DNA of 64,000 bases, from NCBI GenBank assembly GCA_009801015.1, contig VHZZ01000598.1, forward strand, positions 138,920-202,919, read 5' to 3'. Within the stretch, counting starts at the first letter, position 1, and every line of letters begins with the position of its first letter. Positions 24,701 to 36,389 of the stretch are shown one piece after another. Source of the stretch: Silene noctiflora (lineage: Eukaryota; Streptophyta; Magnoliopsida; Caryophyllales; Caryophyllaceae). The notes below the pieces were generated by a model. That model saw only the letters and a list, made by a program, of their open reading frames with translations. It was not told where the DNA came from and ran no database searches. Both the position numbers and the translations under genes were made by a program.

Positions 24701-27525
24701 CCAAAGTCTTGTCTCAAGATTACTAATAATCTTACCCTGCCAATAAAAAAGAGTATTTATTGTCATTAAGTCAAACATAATTGAGGCAAAAAAAAGGTCC
24801 TTTGCCTCGAGCTAAATAATGTCCACCTTTTTGTTTAAAAAATGTGGTCACCATTCATAAGGTAATAAACCCCTGAAGGTGTGTCAGTAGTGCAATTCAA
24901 TAACAATAAACTGATAAAATGAGATATTATGTATATCCCATTCAAATCTTAGCCAAGTTTGTTACTACACAGGAAAATGCATCGCTCAGCATAGTCAGCA
25001 AGACGAGATACTAAACGTCAACATTAGTTCATAGTTCTAATCAATGATTATGGATTAGCGTTTATATTGACTATTGAGGTACTGTCTAAATATTTTGAAA
25101 CTTGCTTTTCGAACTCTGCTCCTTAAGCAGGCCGACTTTTTCATCCTAATATTACACTAAAAATACTCGTATATAGCAGCTAGTGGTCGTTCAAATCACA
25201 TTTAAAGGGTAAATGCAGATATAAACTAGTCCTTAATACGAGTATAGTTAGGGTGCTACACATCAACCGAGTTTGAAACAGATTTGCATTATATTTTCTC
25301 TCGTGACTCCCTATGAATGGTAAGTTAGTCCGACCCGACTTAATACTACTCCGATAAATCCTATTACTATTTTACCCACACCAATACTCTTACATTATTT
25401 TACCCTTACCCAAAGGCTACAACCACAGCCACACACCCACCATGTGCCTTGCTAGTCAAAAACTCAGAAACATTTTAAAGCACTGCACAGATGACCAAAA
25501 TGTCAAAGTTTGTTGCCTACATAATTATCAAAAGGGTAGTTGGTAAGTAGTCACTATTTTAGCAATTTAAACCAGGGAGACAAAAACCTTGTGCACATCA
25601 ATGTGAGACACCTTGAGACTACTCTAGATTACAGCATTCAAGATTTCAAACATAAACTAACTAAAACCTTTTTCACATTTGCTAACTTTTTGTCTTAGAC
25701 TCTCCCACGTGAGAAGTGGGTTCTTAGACCATCCCCAAGCAGAAGGTCACGCTAATTGGGTCATCAACGTTTTAGCCCTTAATCCCACCTTATTTATCTT
25801 GACCCACTTTCACCCTCTCAAACAGAAGGTCACGACCTAGGTCACCAACCCAATCATTTTTCACTTTCCAATCATTTTCCACATTCTTTACCCCACCAAA
25901 AACTCTCATACTTTTTCAATTATTAATTACTAATAAATGAGAGGATGACATGTGTTGGGTCACCAACCTCAACTCAAGGTCACCAAGTCTCAACTCAAGG
26001 TCACAAATTGACCCTGAGTTATTCAAGGTCACCAAAATTGTCTTCTTAATCCTAGTTTAATGAGTCATTAGCATGACCCAACAAGGTCACGACCCAGTTG
26101 GTGATCTTGCTTGGGGATGGTCTTACAAGCTCTAGGTCAAAACTCAATTTAAAACTTGAGTTATGCTTGGTCAAACTGATCTGGAGCAGCTAGAGCTCAA
26201 CCAAACACTGTCCAATGTGAGTCAGACTTGATGCACTAAAGCCATTTTTAAGAAATAAGTTCAGAAATAAAATAAACTAAAATTATTCTTGAACTAAATT
26301 TCTAAAGTTGCCAAAAAAAACTCTAAGTAAAAAGCATTATTTAAAAACAAATGTCAAAGTTAAACTGAACCGATCTAAACTATTACTGCGATCTGGCTGC
26401 AACCTGCAAGTGTCAGATACGACATGGTATCAGAGTGTCTGATACGGTAATTTTGTCCCAAGTTTTTTTTTGGGTCTACACTGAAGTGTCGGAGTCTCCG
26501 AGTATCGGATACACGACATGCAACCAAAGTGAAGTGTCAAAGTAACATAGGCACTATTAAGACGAGTTAAGCTTTTGGCCCCACCCTAAGCTTCATTATT
26601 CTAGAATCAACGGGCTCGAGGGTAAACTCAATCTCAAATTTACAAGATGATCTTAAACCCATCTGTATTCCCCTAATTGAACCATGCAAATTTATGAAAT
26701 GATCTCAGTCCCATCCTCCCTGAGTTTTTTATATATACAATAATAATACATTAATAAGCCAGTAAATTATTCCCTTAATAAAGAATTTTTAGAGGCTCTT
26801 GCCAGCCTCCATACACAAAATATATGGGTACATAAGACAAATATTTGGGTGCACATGCTCTTGGAACTTGGGACTTTGGGAGCCTTCTTACAGATCAAAA
26901 GGGATCTATCCAAGCACAACAGGCACAAAATTGGATTAAAAAACAAGCACACACATTTAATGAACAAATATCAAATGGAGAACTTGTTTGGACACATAAT
27001 GGGACAATTTGCAACTATTCAAAAGTTTCTCTAGGGTGCATACAACTAAAGATGTGAATGCACACTATCTATTACTTATGTAGAAAATGAGGTAGGTCCA
27101 TTGATCCAACGGTCGTACGGAGAAGATAATATCGACTAAGGTCTTTTTTACTTAATTGCAGTTCTTATAAGTTCAGTTCAATTCATTCTTACTCTTTCGC
27201 TCAGTTTATTTCAGGTGTTATAAGTTCAGCTCAGCCGATTTCAGTCCAAAAGAACGGGAAGTCGGGAACTAACACACTATCATTCAATGCATGACAAGTA
27301 TACCACTATACCCATAAGGTCATACCCATTAACATAAACTACCTACTACCCTGAGCAATGTATGAAGAAGATCATAAATGCATTCATAAATCATAGCAAG
27401 AGAATAATAAATAGAGAAAGAGAAATAGAGGGGGCCATACTATCCTGTTCATTCTCGTCAAAATCAATGCTAATTTCCCTGTCCCTTGCACAGCATGCCA
27501 ACCTTCTTCTAACCCCCATCTTCAT
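18782..27525 (-). CDS. ROP guanine nucleotide exchange factor (PRONE domain RopGEF)
   Basis: Seven exons, 5' to 3': 27525-27441, 22365-22015, 21767-21613, 21525-21451, 21111-20842, 20016-19666 and 19177-18782, giving 560 residues. The first exon encodes a short basic/Cys N-terminus ending DFDENEQD and joins across a 5,075-base intron to [12 protein letters not shown], an arrangement I associate with the RopGEF14-like branch. The PRONE domain spans roughly residues 90-430: [46 protein letters not shown] (Trp255-Trp256) and [19 protein letters not shown]. RopGEFs load GTP on ROP/RAC GTPases at the plasma membrane in polar growth and receptor-kinase signalling. The C-terminal tail after residue 430 is Ser-rich. 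The exon at 20842 is followed by a GC donor (AAG then GCAAGC) instead of GT. An in-frame second Met at residue 3 could also serve as start. Confidence 0.92.
22974..23181. mobile_element. Stowaway-type MITE in RopGEF intron 1
   Basis: Terminal inverted repeats CTCCCTCC(A/G)TTTCACA followed by (A/G)ATACCTTCTA are seen at both ends. TA follows the right end, but the left flank is CC instead of TA, so one target base pair has changed. It is non-coding. Confidence 0.8.
23385..23675. repeat. Two-copy diverged tandem repeat in RopGEF intron 1
   Basis: A block with CCAAAATC(A/T)C(A/G)TTTTC, GTACAAGGATC(A/T)TACAATG and CAATAATGA(C/G) is repeated with a period of about 150 bases and several changes. 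Confidence 0.65.
24346..24738. mobile_element. MITE with AGGGTAAGATTAT terminal inverted repeats, RopGEF intron 1
   Basis: The left end AGGGTAAGATTAT is matched by ATAATCTTACCCT at the right. The interior is rich in direct and inverted AGTCTTGA/CTCAGACT motifs. No convincing target duplication is visible, so the superfamily is not assigned. Confidence 0.7.
25727..26122. mobile_element. PIF/Harbinger (Tourist-like) MITE in RopGEF intron 1
   Basis: This 396-base element begins GACCATCCCCAAGCA and ends with the exact complement TGCTTGGGGATGGTC. It is flanked on both sides by TTA, the target duplication typical of PIF/Harbinger. GGTCAC/GTGACC motifs are repeated internally. It is non-coding. Confidence 0.88.
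27140..27262. mobile_element. TGAACTGAA-type putative MITE in RopGEF intron 1
   Basis: It starts near AGGTCTTTTTTACTTAATT and ends near AGTCCAAAAGAACGGG, with TTCAGTTCA/CAGCTCAG interior. It is a relative of the copies at 17380, 30682 and 59466. Confidence 0.5.
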
Positions 27526-27589
27526 CACCTCCTTAATTTGCCTTTCTGCTCACTTCAACACCAAATCACCACATTAGTAACACAAATTA

Positions 27590-27965
27590 TCGAATGAGAC
27601 CCTCTTATAGTATGAGACGGTCCTTTTATTACTTAAACACACACTACTTACTATCAATAAATGACTGTTTTCAGAAACGGTCTTACAAAATAACTATTGC
27701 ATTAGTAATTACAATCAATCTAGAGTAAGACTGTGCTATTTAATATTGCAACTACCATTAAAATAAGGTGCATAACATGAAATTTAGCCATTTTACAGTG
27801 TGACACGGTTCCTTATTATTACTTAACCACACATTTATTACTATCAATAAACGAGTGTGCTTAGAGCATAAAAGGGACGGTCTTATACAACATACTCCGT
27901 AATACAGCAACTACCATTAAATAAGGTGCATAACATGAAATTTACTCATTTTACAATTAAGATTT
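27590..27965. repeat. Two-copy tandem repeat upstream of the RopGEF start
   Basis: A unit of about 185-190 bases with GA(G/C)ACGGT(C/T)CCTT, ACTATCAATAAA, CAACTACCATTAA and AAGGTGCATAACATGAAATT is present twice. It lies just 5' of the RopGEF first exon, in the presumed leader or promoter. Confidence 0.75.
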
Positions 27966-28553
27966 TCGTCGAGCACACAGTAATTATATTCAATAATAAT
28001 GCCAATGTTTACTGTTTCATTGCATTTAAAACACAAACACATTTTTTCATTATAAATTCGCCAAATTCTCCGCTACCTCGCTCAAATTCGGACTAAATTT
28101 GACGGTGATTTAAACACATAGAGCAACTTCCATTGTTTTTCCAACGGCTATGCCATTTTCTAAAAAAAAAAAAAAAAATCATTAAAATTTTCAACAATTT
28201 ATTATAAATTCCTGCAAAATTAAAATTTCGCCCTAAAAAATTCGATTCTATATTTATCTCTGCACCACATTCCCAAATTCAACTCTTAATGAATTCAAAA
28301 TTCAAAAACAACTACCGAAATTAGGAACTCGAATACATTTTAACAACGGCATTATCGATTAAAAAAACGACGACAAAAACGACAACGACAACTACTGGCT
28401 CAAGAGCTCCCGCAAATAATCAACGCAAAAACAAAAAACAAGACTGCAAAAAAAAAAAAAAAAAAAAAAATAGTTGTGATTGAAATCAACTAATGTCGCT
28501 TGATAGGTGAAGTGAATGCTGTTCTACTCACTAGTTTATCATCAAAACAAAAC

Positions 28554-28661
28554 AAAACCGTCTTAACTTGAGATATCTCGGCTACCACGACCTCATTTTA
28601 TTTCCACTTGTATTTTTAATCGGGTGTGAAAGACGTCTCTTAAGTTAAGACGGTTTTAAAC
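28554..28661. mobile_element. Short foldback element with AAAACCGTCTTAACTT ends
   Basis: AAAACCGTCTTAACTTGAGA at the left is matched by the complement near AGTTAAGACGGTTTT at the right, about 108 bases in all. It is probably a short MITE or a remnant. It lies in the region 5' of the RopGEF gene. Confidence 0.6.
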
Positions 28662-29249
28662 ACGAGTCGGTGTAATTAAAAAGAAGTTGAACAGAATCAA
28701 AACTAATAAAAAGAAGGGGTAACCTGGTAAGTAGAGGAGGTTGAGAAGAAGAAGCAAAAATGGTGGAAAAAGGAAGGAGAAAAATAATGTGAGAAAGTTG
28801 AATGTGGAATGAGGAGGAAATTTAAAAAAAAAAAACAAGGGAATTTAAGAGGAGAAAAAAGAGAAGTAGAGAAGATGTTTAGTTATGGGTGAAAATGTGA
28901 ATAATGAGGTGAGTGAGTGAGTGATGCCTAATTAATGGCAACTGATGACATGAGAAGAGGGAGTGTGTTTTGGTAATAAATGTGTAAATTATGATGATAG
29001 ACTTGAGGAGTTGAAGCGGTCTGGATTTTCTTCGTTTCCTTTGAAAGTAATGGACCTTTATTTTTTGGAAAATGATAAATACAACCCTTAGGGCTGTATT
29101 TAAGGGACCAAAAAAGAAAAGAAAAACTTAAATTAAGCATTAATGACATCAATTTACGCGTAATTGTGTCATAAATTCCTAATTTAATTCCATTTTGTGA
29201 AGTATTTTTTATCATTACCCTTATTTTTTTTATCACAAAAACTTCTGAG

Positions 29250-29372
29250 AGACGGTCTTTCAATAGCGTTATTGAGAGACCTTTCACCTGATAGAGTGAG
29301 GGACCCACTGCTTTTTCTATTTTCCTATTATGTCTCTCATTAAATTAGTGAGAGGCGGTCTCTCACGAGACC
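29250..29372. mobile_element. Short foldback element with GAGAGACGGTCT ends
   Basis: GAGAGACGGTCTTTCAATAG at the left and GAGGCGGTCTCTCACGAGAC at the right form an imperfect inverted pair around a non-coding centre. Related GAGAGAT/GACGGTC fragments are seen near 36390-36435 and 37030-37070. Boundaries are approximate. Confidence 0.45.
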
Positions 29373-29859
29373 TACTGTTTTTTTATAAACGGTCTGAATT
29401 AAATTTTATGACAATTTAAGGTTGTTATTATTTTATAAAAATAATGTTTTAATGAATGGATAGATAAATATAATAAATATGGATGCATTATAGAGGAAAT
29501 GGAGAAAAACAGGATTCAAAGTAGAGTTGAAGAGGACTAGAGGAGTAAGTGGTAGGCTAATTTTGTGAAGGGGTCCATTTGAGCACAAAGGTTTCTTTTT
29601 GGTTTCTTTTTTAGACTTGGTAGGTGGGTAACCGGATTGAATACAGACGGGTTTGGATTGTTCGAGTTATGCTATGTCGTCATCTAGTTACTTTGGGGTG
29701 GGTGTGGGGGTTTGGAGGGTAAATATGGAGTTAGATTGAAATATTGAATGAAGTCATGGCAAATCAGGGTTTGCTCCAGATGTCAGGTCGGGTCTGTCAT
29801 TCGAGTGCAAATTAGGTATTTGACTGAGTAGAGTCATTTTGAGTTTGATCAATTTTAAC

Positions 29860-30317
29860 CAATGTTGTTAGGATCGGGATTCTACTTTGGATCGATGGAG
29901 GAGGGTAGGATCGAATCGGGAGAATCGGATCGTAAAATCGCAAGATTCTACAACCTCACTAAATATAATTTTTTATTTGGTAAAAATATACAATTGAAGA
30001 TCAAAACACATATTTATTAATATTTATTCATAAAATATTGGTAATTAATGGTTTTAGTATCATTGTATGAACATGTTTTTACAACTTAAACGAAATTTTG
30101 GTTTTACGGTGTCAGTATATAATAATATATATTAATATTTTTATTATAGAATCGGATCGTAGGATCGTGTTATGATCTCATCTCTAAAAATTTTCAAATT
30201 AATAGGATCGTAAGATTCTACAACCCTGAAAGAATCGTAGGATCCTGGATCGGTCAAATATTTTCAGACCATAAAATCATAGAATTGTTGGATCGAATCG
30301 CGATTCTGACAACAATG
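29860..30317. mobile_element. Non-autonomous hAT-type element with 8-bp target duplication
   Basis: This 458-base element is flanked by the direct repeat ATTTTAAC (29852-29859 and 30318-30325), the 8-bp duplication of hAT insertions. Ends are imperfect inverted repeats: CAATGTTGTTAGGATCGGGA at the left, and CATTGTTGTCAGAATCGCGA as the complement of the right. The interior is rich in GGATCG/CGATCC motifs and has no long open frame. Confidence 0.9.
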
Positions 30318-30681
30318 ATTTTAACTGCTTTTAGTTACATGTAAAGGTGGGTTTGGGTTTTGGCAAATGGTGGGAGTTGGTCATTAGTTGAATTTTACGA
30401 TCAATTGTATACTTCAATCATCTCATTTACGGAGTACTTCGTACTATATTTCTTTTATTATTATTTTTACGTAATTTCAAATAAAAGGTTGCGTTTGTAA
30501 CAATGCTAGTAAAAATTGGTAATGTTTCACTAGTTTTTAATCACTAACATTCATCTTGACTCTATATACCTAGTTTCTCGTAGTCACAGTCAAAACGAAA
30601 ATGTTGTTTTTTCTTCCCGATTTCCATAAATGTAACAATAATCAAGTGGGAAAAGTATACAATTAGCGGTATGCTTGATGC

Positions 30682-30770
30682 GTGGACTTTTTAAATTCAG
30701 TTCAGTTCAGCTCCATTAAGTTCAGTTTAGTTCAAACAGTTTCAGTCCCAAAAAAATAGAGCCTTACATC
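30682..30770. mobile_element. TTCAGTTCAG-rich putative MITE
   Basis: It starts near GTGGACTTTTTAAATTCAG and ends near CAGTCCCAAAAAAATAGAGC, with interior TTCAGTTCAG/TTAAGTTCAG. It is the same loose family as at 17380, 27140 and 59466. Confidence 0.45.
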
Positions 30771-33700
30771 GCGTTTTGAGCAAGTCAACCTAACAAAGCT
30801 ACTCTCGTTAGTATTTTACCATTAGAATCACGTTACTCCGTTTACATAAAATTTTCTCGAACAAATTCAAATTCTGTTTAAAACATCCTAATCAATCCTC
30901 AAAACAAAAATTAGTTTCGATTTTCGAAGTATTAAGGTTTGTACACATTTAGCAAATGGGTAACAAAATTGTAAAATGAAGCAAAATAAGGTGGGACGTA
31001 AGAGGCGGGGAGTAACGTTGGTTAGTCTCAATCCCCATACGTTTTTGTCCAATCTCCAAAGTCAAATATATTTTTGAAAAATTATTTGAATATTATTATT
31101 AAGAGTATAATTGGGTAGATAATGTAATAAATAATATTTGAAAAATTGTTGACCAACAACTCAACAAGCATTCCGGAATCCGGAAACCAAGTATCACAAA
31201 TTACGGAATAAGATTGTTGTATAGTATCTACCAAAAGTGGTTTTCGGTGAAACAGAGGACTGGGTCAGGGGAGGGACATGGTCAGAAGAAATTTTTTACC
31301 GTGGAGATCAAGGTGCGCGGTGGCATTAGAGATGTTTGCGGAGTTTTGTTAGTAGACCAGGACGATGCACTCATGGAGAAAGGATGGTCAAGGCGCTGTC
31401 AACATGTGCGGAGGGCAACCGCTATTAAATCACCCCTGGGCTCTGGCCATTTGTACCTGCATAGAAAACTTTACTCAATTGCCCCAGATTCTTATTCGAA
31501 TGAAACCACCAACGCTCTGTCCGATTTTCCTAGAGCACAAACAAATAATCCTCCAAACACGAGAGTAATATCATTATACGGAGTATCAATTATTCGATTC
31601 CAAAGATTAAAACACGTGACCTGAGTTCTCGAATTTAGTCTGCATCAAAACTGTCCTTCCGACTCCTTTTTACACCTGAAAAACATGATTGAAACGATAT
31701 CATATCCACTGCATTAAATAAGGAAAGGTTCCAGCAGTATCCTACAACAAGCATGCCCTGACTAAGCTTGATTTCAGCATTTCAGATTTTCAGGCATATC
31801 AAAGTAACAGCTCTTTGTGAGCGCACCTGTGACGAGGGGATGACACATTGTTTATTTGTTACAGTGGTGGACATCCCAGTTTACCACTTCAAAATAGAGA
31901 ATCAAAAACAAGGTAAACAGACTCAACAGGACAAAAAGTGCAAATCCAATGCAACTCTGAATCAAATTTCAAATTCTCTTTTCTGATGACACACTAAACT
32001 TGACTGTCACCTAGCTCACATCAAATATATAATAAAATAGTAGCCAATCATTAGCACAAGAGTCTGAACTCCAATCAACTATTCAGACCCTGCATATAAA
32101 ATGACAATAGTTTCTACACCAAAACTACTACAAGCCATACAACTCTACAAGTATGTAAATGAATGCTGAAGTATTAAAATTTCGAAGTCATTGAGAACTG
32201 CTATTCGTGACCTAAATTTGAAAGTTGGCAACTTCAAAACCGCCCTTGTGGTTCTCTTTACCCCCACAGGAAAAACAAAAAACATACAATCCGCGAGCAT
32301 CGGGCATGAGAAAAGATGAAATTCAGTTGAGTTTCCGCAAAAACGAGCAACCTAATTAAATGTTTTCAAATATTTATTCCCATGAAATTAGATACCTAAC
32401 TTATTCAACACCAAAAAAATTATGATCGAAATCAAAGTAACATGGGTCAACGAACACATTGACGATATGAAACAACAGAACCTTCTGAGTGTTAAATGGA
32501 CCTATTCAAACAACGAATATTCATAATCTCACAAATTCACTCTGAATATCATACAAATACACGATACTTCGTATATATTAAGAGCTGCATAACAATTTGC
32601 ATCAATAACTCTTGACAAATGCAACAGTTTCATATGCGAGACGTTCATTTGAGATAAGCAACAATTACTCTCTTGATTTATAATGTGCCCTATGTAGATT
32701 TCCAGATTCTGAATCTTTCAATCACGTTACGAGCCCTAATTTCAAACATGTGAAACCCCATAGTATACATTATACACACAACGACCGCATCAATGTTTTA
32801 AGAAGTAACTTCCAAAGAAAAAACATGAAAGTATGAAACAACAAGTGATGTCTGTCTTAGAATGTAGCACGGAAGTCAAGATCTGAAAAGCCTGCCGTGA
32901 TCACTGTATGGTTGAATCTAGCACGAAAAAAATATATGGACTTTTGTTTGGAAATAAATGAACTTGGATACCCTAGTTGGCATTCTTCTAGAAGTCACAG
33001 GTCCATAGTTACTTCTCGAGTTTTTGCAGCAGACACCGCATGATTTACAACATTACTCTACTGCCTCAAAGGCTCTCGCAAATTGCGAGGTAAGGGAATG
33101 ATATGTTCCCTAAATATTTACTCCCAAAGAAAAAAAAAATTGGAAAAACTATTAATGCGTCGTGAAACCAGAAGAATAAAAATTTGACTTGGATTCAGCA
33201 TACTACAACATAATCGGAGACACATAAAATGTACATCTCTGCCGGAAGAAAACAGAACATTTTCATAAAATTCAACCAAAATTCTGAAAAAGTTTTACCA
33301 AACTCCCTCGACTAAATCCCTAGCCATTAAAAGAAGAGAATCATACCACAGTTGTAGGACACTATCCTTGCATCGAGTCGTCGACAGCATGTTAGCGTAT
33401 CATTTACTCCAATAGATCTCAGGGCCCTTGTCGTAGAAACATAAAGCTTCGATTTCCTTTGTCCACAATTTCCATACGGACACCACAAAGTTCTCATCAG
33501 CAATATCTCCAGAAATATCTTTCAAATGAATATCTTGTAAAAAACATTGGAAATATATCAAAAGTTTACCAAATGAAGCTTACATTGAAAGGCCTGCCAC
33601 GGTGCCTGTCATTTGTATGTCCATATTTTCTTTGAAATCTCTCTCAAATTAAATTTTGAAATAAATTTGGAGAAACTAACTACGTAAGCTTGTACAGAAC

Positions 33701-34319
33701 GAAGTCCTCGTTAAGTTTTGTGAACCACGGGAGCAACGTTTCCAAAAAATTGGATTGCAAAAAGAGAATCAAATGGAAAAAAGCAGCAATAAACAAGAAA
33801 CTATACTTTGATTCTGCATGTCTGCATACAACTTCAAAATGATCAAACCCAACAAAAGTATATCTTTCTTTCCAGAAGTAGCAGAACATATATTCATCAA
33901 ATCATACAACTTTTAGAGGATTTTTCACGATAACTATGACTCTACGTGAAGGTAAACCACTAAAAGAAACACTTGAATAAATTCCTCTTCAACAAAAGTA
34001 AGGTATTTCACCTAAGGGCCACGTTATGATACTCTAGTTTGCATATCGAGTCTTTGACTGCAATGCTCTGGAAGAGCTGTCTTCCAAAAAGGAATCAAAC
34101 TGGAATCCAATATCGAGCATAATGGAAACCAGAAAGGAACAAAGGAACAAACGTATATGTGATACACTACAGATACAGCATACAATTGATAGTTTGATAC
34201 TCATACTACTACATCAACGTCAAAGACGATCAGTGGCCATTTCCCCTCCAGATCAGATGGAAGAAGAGCCTCAGCTCAAAAAATCATCCAACTGTTGATA
34301 TAATTTTCGGCAGCTTCAT

Positions 34320-34528
34320 ATGGTGCACACATTACACGTTGTCAAATCCCCTCCAACACAACTGTGCGATATTGCATTTGACAACTTAAGATGGTGCGGT
34401 GTGCACCATACCCCTTATCAAATCCCCTCCAACACAATAGTGCAGTATTGCATTTGTCAACTTTATATGGTGTGCACCATACACCTTACCAAATTCCCTC
34501 CAACAGGATAGTCCAATATCACATTGAT
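34320..34528. repeat. Three-copy tandem repeat, period about 74 bases
   Basis: Units start near 34320, 34391 and 34465 and share ATGGTG(TG)CACCATACACC, CAAATCCCCTCCAACA and AGTATTGCATTTG. The TGGTGTGCACCA core is itself palindromic. Confidence 0.85.
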
Positions 34529-35164
34529 TACCACATAAACTATCTTATATTTTGCACCAAGTTTTACTCAACATAGTCTAGACCCAGTAATTATTTTCGA
34601 AGTCCTTACTAAAACAAGCACTACCATTAATTTTTATAAAGGAAGTAGCTTGAAGAGAAAAAACTCGAAACAAAAATGGAAATGCATTTAAGACTGTCAA
34701 AGAAAATCCAACACGTCTAAGGGGGATGGCCGGTGGCATAATGGCCGTATGGCCAAATTTACGATGAATAGGTAAATAAAATCTTACTGAAGAAACTTTT
34801 ATTAAGACGCGAGTTATCATGTAAGACCATTGTCAATGTCTTCTTCACCTCATTTATCAAGGTATTGTAACGTCGTAGAACAATATTACAGGATAATTAC
34901 TCATACAAAGAGCATAATCAAACGAATATCATAAATTATCGCATACAATTATTGATGGCTGGCACTACAGTAACTTGGATTCGAAAGTATCGAAACCAAA
35001 CAACATTAATTGCCCAAGATGGACTCCCTTACACCAAAACAAGAATCTTACTGTATTAGTTAGCCTCAAAGGCCACAAATCTGGTAAATAATAGTATAGA
35101 ATATAGACCACTTCTATATATAAATCTATCATAAAATATTTGGAAAAAGTTGACTAAGCTTTAA

Positions 35165-35820
35165 CAAGGAATTTGATTGGCATAACATAGAATAATCCAA
35201 ATAAAGCATATATCATAAATTCATAATATACCCTCCAATTATAAACCAAGCATAGATTGATTTCAACATCGAATCAAGCATCAAAGCATCTCATTTATTA
35301 TTTACGTTTTCCTTATTTGGGTGTCTCCGTCATTTAAATCACAAAGACATAATGCTAACAACGAATTTGATTGGCATAACATAGAATAATCCAAATAAAG
35401 CATATATCATAAATTCATAATATACCCTCCAATTATAAACCAAGCATATATTGACTTCAACCTCGAATCAAGCATCAAAGCATATCAACTATTCTCTCTG
35501 TTCCGATCATTTATTATTTACGTTTTCCTTATTTGGGTGTCTCCGTCATTTAAATCACAGACATAATTTTCCACAATATGGCTAACAAGGAATTTGATTG
35601 GCATAACATAGAATGATCCAAATAAAGCATATATCATAAATTCATAATATACCCTACAATTATAAACCAAGCATATATTGACTTCAACATCGAATCAAGC
35701 ATCAAAGCATCTCAAATATTCTCTCCGTTCCGATCATTTATTATTTACGTTTTCCTTATTTGGGTATCTCCGTCATTTAAATCACAAGGACATAATTATT
35801 TCCACAATATGGCTAACATC
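35165..35820. repeat. Three-copy tandem repeat, units of about 193 to 235 bases
   Basis: Units start near 35165, 35357 and 35584. They share AATTTGATTGGCATAACATA, CAAATAAAGCATATATCATA, TATACCCTCCAATTATAAAC and TTTATTATTTACGTTTTCC. The first copy lacks the CTCTCTGTTCCGATC segment found in the other two, and all copies are very similar. Confidence 0.9.
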
Positions 35821-36174
35821 AAGATCAATTGAATTAAACGGATTCCACAATAATAATTAAATTAAAAGCGTATCTAATTCAACTTACAAATCAATCTTCA
35901 AACTTAAATATTCAATTGCAAGATCTTCATAATGAATAAATCCCTAGCAAATCAATCAATTAAACAAACAAAAAAAAAAAACACCTAAATCATTCAAATC
36001 TTACCGTTAAAAATTAAAATCACATAATTATATTATCATCAACAAATTAAAATAAATAAACATCGAGAGTCACCCTGTTAAAATTTTCGATAACTTGTTC
36101 CGTCTCAATCATTTGTTTACCTTTAATTAAAAACTCCTCCACTAGTGATTGAGAGAAAAAAAACAAATCACCGC

Positions 36175-36385
36175 AGACTCGAATTCAGTTGATGCAAAGC
36201 GGGAACAGTAATATCACACCAACCACCACCACACCGATTAATAACAATAATCTCCACCGTCGGCGACGGCGATGAGAGAGAACATTCTCCGGCGGCGGTG
36301 GTAGAGGACGGCGGTTCCCGACCTGCACCAAGCGAATCAGAGAGTGCGGTAATAATAACGGAAAAGCTCCAGAAACAGTAAGTCT
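36175..36385. other. GC-rich island of undecided coding status
   Basis: About 200 bases are markedly more GC-rich than the surroundings. On the plus strand a frame without ATG runs to an excellent donor (AAACA then GTAAGT) near 36377. On the minus strand a frame of about 75 codons ends at 36168. Neither translation matches a family I know. It may be the first exon of a gene or a leader. Confidence 0.35.
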
Positions 36386-36389
36386 TCTT

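Larger units (their letters stand above)
30320..36170. other. Long region without a confident gene
   Basis: No family is recognised. Small open frames on the plus strand at 31214-31624 are not supported by any motif. On the minus strand I see short exon-like pieces with plausible splice sites, for example a stretch ending with a stop near 33410 that follows an open segment at 33585-33640. I cannot join them into a known protein. A TGAACTGAA repeat (30682-30770) and two tandem-repeat arrays (34320-34528 and 35165-35820) are present. Confidence 0.4.

Noticed and set aside
31214-31624. Plus-strand open frame of 136 codons
   Set aside because: No motif or family resemblance. Other frames in the same stretch are also open, and no flanking promoter or splice support is visible.
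34320-35820. Regularly spaced repeats resembling a CRISPR array
   Set aside because: These are plain tandem repeats without unique spacers in a plant genome.
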